Below are positions 18,575-25,552 of a stretch of DNA of 63,669 nt, piece after piece. The DNA is taken from positions 1 through 63,669 of the forward strand of contig CAMCLK010000028.1 of assembly GCA_945875585.1 (NCBI GenBank), written 5' to 3'. The position numbers were made by a program, and so were the translations under genes. This stretch comes from Candidatus Kuenenia stuttgartensis (GTDB lineage: Bacteria > Planctomycetota > Planctomycetia > Gemmatales > Gemmataceae). Each line of letters starts with the position of its first letter. The first letter of the stretch is position 1. Under the pieces are notes generated by a model. That model had not been told where the DNA came from. It worked only from the letters and a program-made list of their open reading frames with translations, and searched no databases.

Positions 18575-19999
18575 ATGATTCGTTCGCGGGGTTTGATGCT
18601 GGTTGTTGCGGTTTGCTTAGGGTTTGTCGCCCAGACGCAGGCCGAAGTTAAAGTTCCTTCCATATTCAGCAACCACATGGTGTTGCAGCGCGACAAGCCC
18701 ATCGCGGTTTGGGGCTGGGATTCTGCTGGCACCGAGGTCACGGTGACGTTGGGTGAAACCAAGGCTACTGCCAAAGCAGACGACAAGGGGAACTGGAAAG
18801 TTTCGCTTCCCGCGCAAAAAGCCAATGCCAAGTCACAGACCCTGACAGTGAAGGGTACCTCCGAAAAGACCTATTCCGATGTGGTTATTGGCGAAGTGTG
18901 GCTGTGCAGCGGCCAGTCGAACATGGAGTGGACGGTTAGCATTTCCGCCAATCCGCAGAAGGAGATCGCCAATGGCGACCATCCGCTGATCCGTCATATT
19001 AAAATTCCGAATAGGCCTTCCGCCAAGCCAGAAATCGATACCGCATCTTCAGGTTGGCAGGTTGCTTCGCCTAAGACCGTTGGTAATTTCACCGCGGTCG
19101 GCTACTACTTCGCCGTCAACCTTCGCAAGGACAAGGCTTTGGCTGATGTGCCGGTTGGTCTGATCGGCTCGAACTGGGGCGGTACCCGGATCGAACCTTG
19201 GACCACTCCCGAGGGTTTCAAAAGCGTGCCAGCGTTGAAAGATATTGCTGATAACCTCGCTTCGTTCCCAAGTAAGGATGCCAAGGGGAACATTAATCAC
19301 CAAACGCCATTGGCCCTTTATAACGCCATGATTGCTCCCCTTGTTCCTTACGGTATTCGCGGAGCGCTCTGGTATCAGGGTGAATCGAACAATGGTGAAG
19401 GCATGCTGTATGCTGAAAAAATGAAGGCTCTCATCAACGGCTGGCGCAAGCTGTGGAACGACGAGACGATGCCGTTCAATTTTGTTCAGATTGCTCCTTA
19501 CCGTTACAACAGCACTGGTTTGCCTTTCCTTTGGGAAGCTCAGTTGGCAGCTTCGAAGATTCCCGGCGTGGGCATGGCGCTGACAACGGATATTTCCGAT
19601 ATTAAGGACATTCATCCCAAGAACAAGCAGGAAGTTGGCCGCCGGCTTGCCCTGATTGCCTTGACCCGCACATACGGTGTTGAAGGCTTGGTTCATGGTG
19701 GCCCTGTGTACAAGTCGATGCGCACCGAAGGCGGCAAGGCCCGCATCAGCTTTGATGGTGTTGCTGGTGGCCTGAAGTCTCGCGATGGCAAGGAATTGAA
19801 TCACTTCACCGTAGCGGGTGCCGACAAGAAGTTTGTTCCCGCCAAGGCAATGATTGAGGGGAACGAAGTGGTGGTGAGTGCCGATGGTGTATCGGAAATC
19901 ACCGCTGTTCGTTTCGGCTGGCATGAACTTGCCGAGCCAAACCTTGCGAACAAGGAAGGCCTGCCCGCCTACCCATTCCGCACCGATAGCTGGAAATAA
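18575..19999 (+). CDS. secreted sialate O-acetylesterase family protein (SASA)
   Basis: 474 aa with a clear signal peptide (GLMLVVAVCLGFVAQTQAE). A beta-rich domain (NHMVLQRDKPIAVWGWDSAG) is followed by the SGNH-type esterase motif EVWLCSGQSNMEW with catalytic Ser, and GALWYQGESNN. The late Asp-His pair lies in DIKDIHPKNKQEVGRRLA. These features match planctomycete/Bacteroidetes 9-O-acetylesterases that remove acetyl groups from sialic acids or other polysaccharides outside the cytoplasm. A strong terminator follows. A 123-bp segment of its 3' part is repeated at 20637-20759. Confidence 0.93.
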   Translation: MIRSRGLMLVVAVCLGFVAQTQAEVKVPSIFSNHMVLQRDKPIAVWGWDSAGTEVTVTLGETKATAKADDKGNWKVSLPAQKANAKSQTLTVKGTSEKTYSDVVIGEVWLCSGQSNMEWTVSISANPQKEIANGDHPLIRHIKIPNRPSAKPEIDTASSGWQVASPKTVGNFTAVGYYFAVNLRKDKALADVPVGLIGSNWGGTRIEPWTTPEGFKSVPALKDIADNLASFPSKDAKGNINHQTPLALYNAMIAPLVPYGIRGALWYQGESNNGEGMLYAEKMKALINGWRKLWNDETMPFNFVQIAPYRYNSTGLPFLWEAQLAASKIPGVGMALTTDISDIKDIHPKNKQEVGRRLALIALTRTYGVEGLVHGGPVYKSMRTEGGKARISFDGVAGGLKSRDGKELNHFTVAGADKKFVPAKAMIEGNEVVVSADGVSEITAVRFGWHELAEPNLANKEGLPAYPFRTDSWK

Positions 20000-20025
20000 C
20001 CCCCACGGGTTTCGCTGAATGTTGC

Positions 20026-20057
20026 CGCCCACCTGGCTGCTGGGTGGGCGTTTTTTT
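20026..20057 (+). terminator. Rho-independent terminator
   Basis: CGCCCACC...GGTGGGCG stem with a GC-containing loop, followed directly by seven T residues (20051-20057). It ends the esterase gene. Confidence 0.9.
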
Positions 20058-20110
20058 GAGACTTGAATTTGGTGTGTTGAATCAGGCAATGATGAGCGTA
20101 GCATTGAAAT

Positions 20111-20347
20111 ATGCCGACTGTACTTCGAGTGGGTCCGTTTCGGTTCTTCTTTTACGCCGGTGATGGCACCGAACCACCGCACGTCCATATAGAACGTGAT
20201 GACTGTGAGGCGAAGTATTGGCTCGATCCTGTCCGGCTAGAGCGCAGCCGTGGTTTCAACAGAAAAGACATCAACCGAATCCGCGAATTGATCGAGAGCA
20301 ATCGGGATCTGCTTTTGGAGGGCTGGAATGAATACTTCCGTGGTTGA
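20111..20347 (+). CDS. DUF4160 domain protein
   Basis: 78 aa. The sequence MPTVLRVGPFRFFFYAGDG followed by TEPPHVHIERDD and AKYWLDPVRLERS is characteristic of DUF4160. This family often sits next to DUF2442 in compact two-gene modules that resemble toxin-antitoxin pairs, although the activity is not established. The next gene starts inside its last codons (20-bp overlap), so the two are translated together. The pair lies directly after the esterase terminator and before a fragment of the esterase gene, which suggests acquisition by insertion. Confidence 0.9.
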   Translation: MPTVLRVGPFRFFFYAGDGTEPPHVHIERDDCEAKYWLDPVRLERSRGFNRKDINRIRELIESNRDLLLEGWNEYFRG

Positions 20348-20624
20348 CGGTCATGAAGCTCTAGCTACCCGCGTCGAGGTGGGTGAAGATACGCTAGCTG
20401 TGGAATTGGCTGATGGCCGTACGATTGCCGTGCCACTTGGCTGGTATCCCCGCCTGGAACACGCTACGGCCGAAGAGCGGAAAGCTTGGCGTTTAGTTGG
20501 AGGCGGTCGAGGCATTCATTGGCGCATGATCGACGAGGACATTAGCGTGGGTAATCTGCTTGCAGGTCAGCCATCGGCTGAGAGTCAAAGTTCTTTCAAG
20601 CAGTGGCTAGCAGGTCGAGTCTAA
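20328..20624 (+). CDS. DUF2442 domain protein
   Basis: 98 aa. Typical DUF2442 pattern: VEVGEDTLAVELADGRTIAVPL, GWYPRLEHATAEERKAWRLV, then GIHWRMIDEDISVGNLLAG. The family is small, soluble and usually the partner of DUF4160. The ATG overlaps the end of the DUF4160 gene by 20 bp. A toxin-antitoxin-like or regulatory role is inferred from pairing only. Neither protein has a nuclease motif I can point to. Confidence 0.9.
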   Translation: MNTSVVDGHEALATRVEVGEDTLAVELADGRTIAVPLGWYPRLEHATAEERKAWRLVGGGRGIHWRMIDEDISVGNLLAGQPSAESQSSFKQWLAGRV

Positions 20625-20636
20625 CCTAGTCGCAAA

Positions 20637-20759
20637 CGCGATGGCAAGGAATTGAATCACTTCACCGTAGCTGGTGCCGACAAGAAGTTTGTTCCCGCCA
20701 AGGCAATGATTGAGGGGAACGAAGTGGTGGTGAGCGCCGACGGCGTATCGGAAATCACC
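20637..20759 (+). pseudogene. duplicated fragment of the sialate O-acetylesterase gene
   Basis: This 123-bp stretch matches 19781-19903, inside the esterase coding sequence, with four mismatches by eye (about 97% identity) and no gaps. Homology starts at CGCGATGGCAAGG and stops abruptly at GAAATCACC on the right. The reading frame runs on into unrelated sequence to 20846. It has no start codon or signal peptide of its own and is a remnant, not a functional gene. Confidence 0.9.
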
Positions 20760-20857
20760 TATGATGCGATTAACTTGCATTCCGCTTGGGCTGAATTCAG
20801 TCGATTGCGCCCTGAACCGCTTGATGTCGAGGGCGTATGCAATTGAAAAATGGTATG

Positions 20858-21814
20858 TCAGTTATCCGATGAAGCCTGTTCTCCACCCTGAATCGAACAA
20901 AGGCTGCGGTAACTTGTGATGTTCGCGCTTTCTCGGACAAACCGTACGGAGGCATCCGCCAAGGCAAATTGCGCGCCACCTGAATGAAGCGATCGGAAAG
21001 AATAAACATTGGGCCAATCGGAAATGGCGTACGCGGCACCATTCGCCTGTTTTGAGTTAATGGCAATCCCACATGTTCCTACGGCATTGTTGCTGTATGG
21101 CCATGAGACATGCTGATTCATGGCGCCGACATCTTCGCCTAGCATCAGGGTGTTGCTGGTTCCGTCTAGAATATCCGTGAGTTTGAGTTTGCGAAGATAA
21201 TCACCACGGAAAAACATGCCATTGCCATTATTGATACCCGAATGGCTCGTGGTTCCAACTGGACCAGAGAATGGGCCGTTGGGTGTCCCCGACAGCCACC
21301 TTGCTTCTCCGTCTCCCCAGTTGCCTCCCGACACTCCTTTGTAGCTTGTAAGTCCGACAGTAGTGCCGATATTTGCGGCATCGGTGCGGGTGGCGGGAGT
21401 GATGTCACTGGGGCAGCGAATCGACTTGATGGGAGTTGCGATTGCCGCAAGCACTGTCGCATTGGCGTCCAGATTGGTTAAGTCGCTGACATCGGCTTGT
21501 TTGAAAAGAGCTTCTTGTTCGATGTAGGGCAATACCCGTGCAAGCCAGCTCCATCGCGGAGCCGAGGTGCCGCAGCAACTTTGTCCTTGTGTCGTAAAAC
21601 TACGAGATCCGTTGTGCGGGAGACTGCCCATCGAGTCGCCATAGCTGTGTACGGCAATAGCCAACTGTTTGAGATTGTTGCCGCAACTCATTCGATTAGC
21701 AGCCTCGCGGACCTTTTGGACGGCTGGTACCAACAAGCCTATCAACACAGCGATTATGGCAATGACAACAAGTAACTCGATGAGTGTGAACCCTTGGCGA
21801 TGAGAATTGCGCAT
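20858..21814 (-). CDS. DUF1559 domain prepilin-like protein
   Basis: 318 aa. The N-terminus carries a type IV prepilin/pseudopilin signal: RQGFTLIELLVVIAIIAVLI, with processing expected after Gly and methylation of Phe. Then VPAVQKVREAANRMSC(G)NNLKQL is the DUF1559 signature seen in dozens of paralogues per planctomycete genome. The C-terminal motif, usually H-x9-DG, reads HSGGAQFALADASVRFV, so the conserved Gly is Ala. It is probably exported and membrane-anchored as a pseudopilin-like surface protein. The lipoprotein gene 26 bp upstream on the same strand forms a typical pair. Confidence 0.93.
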   Translation of the reverse strand: MRNSHRQGFTLIELLVVIAIIAVLIGLLVPAVQKVREAANRMSCGNNLKQLAIAVHSYGDSMGSLPHNGSRSFTTQGQSCCGTSAPRWSWLARVLPYIEQEALFKQADVSDLTNLDANATVLAAIATPIKSIRCPSDITPATRTDAANIGTTVGLTSYKGVSGGNWGDGEARWLSGTPNGPFSGPVGTTSHSGINNGNGMFFRGDYLRKLKLTDILDGTSNTLMLGEDVGAMNQHVSWPYSNNAVGTCGIAINSKQANGAAYAISDWPNVYSFRSLHSGGAQFALADASVRFVRESANITSYRSLCSIQGGEQASSDN

Positions 21815-21840
21815 ATAATGACTCCAGAATGAGAATGAAA

Positions 21841-22242
21841 TCAGGGTTTGGATGAGAGTGACAGGTCGTAGTTGGCGGATGGCACTTCGATGTGAATGGC
21901 GGGCTTGTCCATTTTGGCGTAGCGTTTGGGAATAAGAGATTTTGGCGCCGCTGATGGATTATTGGGATCGATGTCTTCGTAAGCAGTGAGCAGCACTGCA
22001 AATTTTCCTTTGGGCGAACCAGATCGATTTTTGGTCATAACCTTGAAGGTTCCGTCAGCCTCAATGGTGGCATAGGGCTCATCCTTGCATGCTGGATCCA
22101 CCGGCCGCAGGGAAATACTGCCACGTTTTAATGGCATACCATCAATGGTGACTTTGCCAGTGACGGCCGGAAGGTTGGCTTCGCCTGAGCACCCGCAAAT
22201 CATGAGGAAAATCAGAAATAAGATCAGAAACCGGAAAGGCAT
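21841..22242 (-). CDS. small lipoprotein, DUF1559-associated
   Basis: 133 aa from the ATG at 22242. The signal MPFRFLILFLIFLMICGC ends in a lipobox with Cys at residue 18. The mature part (VTGKVTIDGMPLKRGSISLRPVD...) resembles the single-domain carboxypeptidase-regulatory/transthyretin-like lipoproteins that planctomycetes encode beside DUF1559 genes. It is expected to be lipid-anchored in the envelope; its function is unknown. The frame extends 25 codons upstream, but that part is not signal-like. Confidence 0.85.
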   Translation of the reverse strand: MPFRFLILFLIFLMICGCSGEANLPAVTGKVTIDGMPLKRGSISLRPVDPACKDEPYATIEADGTFKVMTKNRSGSPKGKFAVLLTAYEDIDPNNPSAAPKSLIPKRYAKMDKPAIHIEVPSANYDLSLSSKP

Positions 22243-22618
22243 AAAAGCCTCCGTTGCGAAACACGGAAAGAAAGATGAGCGATCGCATGAGCATACCCAT
22301 GCGGTAGGATGAATCAAGCAAAAATGGTTGGTTCTTGCTTACTCTGAAAGATTGGCGCAAAAATCTCGCCTAATTATTGCGCAAAACGCTTCTGGCAAAT
22401 TGCGATGTGGTTAGGTGGGAGCGGAGTTAAAATCCTATATCTGCTGGACAAAATCCCACCAGTTAATTCGTGATGACCGCGCATGTTTTTTTAACGGGAC
22501 GACAGCCGCCTTTGATTGGCCATTCAATCCATCTTGCCCCGCGCTGCACGTGGTAGCCTGGTGAGTGTTTTGATAAAATCATTCAATGCCTCCTGCCCAC
22601 TCTGTTCAGGACCCTGCC

Positions 22619-23746
22619 ATGAATGCTGCATCCCCCCTGATTTTCGATGTGCACCTCGATCTTGCCATGAACGCGCTGGAGTGGAACCGCGACTTGCGGT
22701 GGCCGCTGGAGAAGATCCGGCGTTGGGAATCCTCCATGAAAGACCGGGTGGACCGCGGCAATAACTCGGTGTGCTTTCCGGAAATGCGCCGTGGGAATAT
22801 CGGTCTGTGCGTGGCAACGCAGATTGGCCGCTACTCGCCATATTTCCACAAACTGCCCGGCTGGAATTCGCCGGAACAGGCGTGGGCCCAAACGCAGGGG
22901 CAACTGGCCTGGTACCGAGCCATGGAAGAAACCGGCGAAATGGTGCAGATTCGGAACCGCGCCCAACTAGACCAGCATCTTGCCTTATGGCTGAACTGGT
23001 CCGCTGCATCTGCTAGTCCAGTTGGTTCTTCCTCCGTTGTGCATGCAGGGAAAAAGCTGCCCATTGGCTACATTTTGAGCCTTGAAGGTGCCGATTCCAT
23101 GATTACGCTTAAGCACCTTGAAAGGAGCTACGCCGATGGCCTGCGCGCCATTGGCCCAGCGCACTACGGCCCGGGTCGTTACGCTCATGGCACCGACGCC
23201 GAGGGGCCGCTCACGCCTCAGGGGCGCGAGTTGCTGAAGGAGATGCAGAAGCTTGGCATGATCCTTGATGCCACGCACCTGTGCGACGAAGGCTTTTGGG
23301 ATGCGATGAATCATTTCGATGGGCCGGTCTGGGCCAGTCACCAGAACTGCCGGGCACTTGCTCCATGGAACCGTCAATTCGCGGACGATCAGATCAAGGC
23401 AGTCATTGAACGCGGTGGTGTTTTGGGCATGGCGTTTGACGCCATCATGATGGTTCCCGGATGGGTTCACCTGCGCAGCAAGCCATCTGACTTTCAATTG
23501 CGGATTGAACGGATCTGCGATCATATCGACCACATTTGCCAGTTGGCAGGCAATGCGAAGCATGTAGGCATTGGTACCGACCTTGATGGCGGGTTTGGAA
23601 CAGAACAGATGCCCATGGACATGGATTCCATCGCTGATTTGCAATCGCTGCCGGTGTTGCTGGCAAAACGAGGATATTCGCTCGAGGATATTGAAGGAAT
23701 CATGTGGCGTAATTTTGTGGAGTTTTTGCGCGCATCATGGAAGTGA
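22619..23746 (+). CDS. membrane dipeptidase-type amidohydrolase (peptidase M19)
   Basis: 375 aa. Zinc-ligand and substrate motifs of renal dipeptidases are visible: FDVHLDLAMN (His-x-Asp) at the N-terminus, YILSLEGADSM (bridging Glu), LGMILDATHLCDEGFWDAM, PVWASHQNCRAL (His) and GIGTDLDGGFG (Asp). Such enzymes cleave dipeptides, including ones with D-residues. There is no signal peptide, so a cytoplasmic location is likely despite the family name. AGGA seven bases before the ATG at 22619 favours it over the upstream in-frame ATG at 22586. Confidence 0.93.
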   Translation: MNAASPLIFDVHLDLAMNALEWNRDLRWPLEKIRRWESSMKDRVDRGNNSVCFPEMRRGNIGLCVATQIGRYSPYFHKLPGWNSPEQAWAQTQGQLAWYRAMEETGEMVQIRNRAQLDQHLALWLNWSAASASPVGSSSVVHAGKKLPIGYILSLEGADSMITLKHLERSYADGLRAIGPAHYGPGRYAHGTDAEGPLTPQGRELLKEMQKLGMILDATHLCDEGFWDAMNHFDGPVWASHQNCRALAPWNRQFADDQIKAVIERGGVLGMAFDAIMMVPGWVHLRSKPSDFQLRIERICDHIDHICQLAGNAKHVGIGTDLDGGFGTEQMPMDMDSIADLQSLPVLLAKRGYSLEDIEGIMWRNFVEFLRASWK

Positions 23747-23871
23747 TGCGGGCCGTGGTGCGAACGATCTGTCTGGCGCGTGATGTTTATTATGCGATCC
23801 ATGAATAATGTGCCCGTTTCGGCGAAAAGCATAGTAGTTATGTTCGGCATCAACCATAACAAGGGTGCTTT

Positions 23872-24657
23872 ATGCTTGGAGCCATTGCGGGCGATGTGAT
23901 TGGATCTGTTCACGAGAGGACTGGCGGCAAGAGCAAGGACTTTCCTCTTTTTGTTGAGTATAGCCGTTTCACTGACGATTCGGTGCTGACAGCAGCCGTC
24001 GCCGAGCAGTTGCTGCGCGGTGGCCATTATGTGGATCTGTTCCATCGCTATTACAACAGATTTCCTCGAGTGGGTTTTGGGGGTGCTTTTATTCGTTGGG
24101 CCGACCAAGGCATTCGGGAGCCTTACAACAGTTTGGGCAACGGTTCAGCCATGCGAGTCAGCCCCGTTGGGCTGGCGTTTGACACGTTAGAAGAGGTCAT
24201 GGCCCACGCGAAAATCAGTGCCGAGGTCACCCACAATCACCCCGAGGGAATCAGCGGAGCCCAAGCGACCGCGGTTGCCGTTTTTTTAGCTCGAACGGGG
24301 CGCTCGAAGGTAGATATCAAATCGCATATCGAGGAAAAGTTCGGTTACGATCTTTCTGGTCGCCTTGATGATATTCGTGAAGACTACGCATATTCTGTAA
24401 CGTGCGCCGGATCTGTTCCCCAATCGATCGTGGCATTCCTTGAGGCGGATGATTTCGAAGGTTCCGTTCGGAATGCCATTTCACTTGGCGGCGACGCGGA
24501 CACCATGGCAGCCATTGCGGGTAGCATAGCCGAGGCATTTTACGGGGAGGTGCCTGAACTCATTCGTAACGAAGTGGTGTCTCGCCTGCCTGTGGAGTTA
24601 AAAGATATACTAAATGAGTTTTATGCTCGATTCGGGCGTGGTTTTCGCGTTCGTTGA
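23872..24657 (+). CDS. ADP-ribosylglycohydrolase family protein
   Basis: 261 aa. Family hallmarks are MLGAIAGDVIGS at the N-terminus, the Mg-binding FTDDSVLTAAVAE, NGSAMRVSPVGLAF, HNHPEGISGAQATAVAV, and late ISLGGDADTMAAIAGSIAEA with the second metal-binding Asp pair. These enzymes remove ADP-ribose from proteins or small molecules. Length is near the usual 260-300. The gene has its own terminator and appears monocistronic. The target is unknown. Confidence 0.93.
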   Translation: MLGAIAGDVIGSVHERTGGKSKDFPLFVEYSRFTDDSVLTAAVAEQLLRGGHYVDLFHRYYNRFPRVGFGGAFIRWADQGIREPYNSLGNGSAMRVSPVGLAFDTLEEVMAHAKISAEVTHNHPEGISGAQATAVAVFLARTGRSKVDIKSHIEEKFGYDLSGRLDDIREDYAYSVTCAGSVPQSIVAFLEADDFEGSVRNAISLGGDADTMAAIAGSIAEAFYGEVPELIRNEVVSRLPVELKDILNEFYARFGRGFRVR

Positions 24658-24664
24658 TTCCTGA

Positions 24665-24693
24665 AAGGCCTCCAAACGTTGTTTGGAGGCCTT
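24665..24693 (+). terminator. bidirectional terminator
   Basis: A perfect 13-bp stem AAGGCCTCCAAAC / GTTTGGAGGCCTT with a 3-nt loop, followed by GTGTTTTCTTTT on plus. It serves the ADP-ribosylglycohydrolase gene and, on the other strand, the convergent nucleotidyltransferase gene. Confidence 0.88.
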
Positions 24694-24703
24694 GTGTTTT
24701 CTT

Positions 24704-25441
24704 TTACTCGAATCTTGGCATTTCTTGACGCACCAACTCGTTGGCGTGGTGTAGCGATGCGAGTGTTCCCGCGTCTGTCCAGTAGCCGGGCATTTCCCAC
24801 GAAACCAGTTTGCCTGTACGAACATAATGGTTGTTGACATCGGTGATTTCGAGTTCACCGCGGCCGCTTGGTTTAAGGGTGCGAATCACTTCGAAGACTT
24901 CAGGAGGGTAGGAGTAGATCCCTGCAACCGCGCAATCGCTTTTGGGGTTGGCGGGTTTCTCTTCGATGCCCACGATGCGGCCATTTGAAAGTTCCGCCAC
25001 ACCATAGCGGCCTGGATCGGGCACGCGCTTGATCATGACGGCAGCATCTTCTGGTCTGGCGCGAGTCAGTTCGATGAACTCGGTCAGTGGGTCGGCAAAG
25101 ATGTTGTCACCCAGAATCACCACAGAGCGGGCGTCTTTGCAGAACTGCTCGGCTAGGCTAAGGGCTTGGGCGATGCCACCGGCCTCGTCCTGCACACGGT
25201 AGGTAAGTCTGCATCCGAATGATTTGCCGGAACCAAACAGTTCCACGAAATCGCCCATATGTTCGGTGCCTGAAACCAGAAGAATGTCCTGAATTCCTGC
25301 CCCCACCATTTTCTTAAGAGGGTGGTAGACCATCGGATATTCGCCAATGGGCAGAAGATGCTTGTTGGTGACCCGAGTGAGTTCGCCTAACCGAGTACCC
25401 TTGCCACCCGCGAGAATCACGCCACGAACGGGCATAGTCAT
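24704..25441 (-). CDS. sugar nucleotidyltransferase (glucose-1-phosphate thymidylyltransferase-like)
   Basis: 245 aa. The N-terminal GVILAGGKGTRLGELTRVTNK is the nucleotide-binding signature of RmlA-type enzymes. Further matches are LLPIGEYPMVYHPL, VILGDNIFADPL (catalytic Asp), VGIEEKPANPKSDCAVAGIY, GRGELEITDVN and YWTDAGTLASLHHAN. It is shorter than tetrameric RmlA (about 290 aa), like the short dTDP-glucose synthases. It would make dTDP- or UDP-sugars for surface polysaccharide. GGAGGA precedes the ATG. No other rml genes are nearby. Confidence 0.9.
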   Translation of the reverse strand: MTMPVRGVILAGGKGTRLGELTRVTNKHLLPIGEYPMVYHPLKKMVGAGIQDILLVSGTEHMGDFVELFGSGKSFGCRLTYRVQDEAGGIAQALSLAEQFCKDARSVVILGDNIFADPLTEFIELTRARPEDAAVMIKRVPDPGRYGVAELSNGRIVGIEEKPANPKSDCAVAGIYSYPPEVFEVIRTLKPSGRGELEITDVNNHYVRTGKLVSWEMPGYWTDAGTLASLHHANELVRQEMPRFE

Positions 25442-25496
25442 GGTCTCATTCCTCCAATAGTGGCCACAGTATTACGTTAACCTACCTGAAAAGGTA

Positions 25497-25523
25497 AAGG
25501 GGAGCCCGAATCGGGCTCCCCTT
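25497..25523 (-). terminator. Rho-independent terminator
   Basis: Near-perfect inverted repeat AAGGGGAGCCCGA / TCGGGCTCCCCTT, followed on the minus strand by TACCTTTTC. It is placed right after the Cys-repeat gene. Confidence 0.7.
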
Positions 25524-25552
25524 GAGGATCGGTTAGTGCTTGCAACCGGTTA

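Noticed and set aside
20652..20846. 64-codon open frame after the DUF2442 gene
   Set aside because: It is the tail of the duplicated esterase fragment, running into unrelated sequence. It starts at TTG without a ribosome-binding site.
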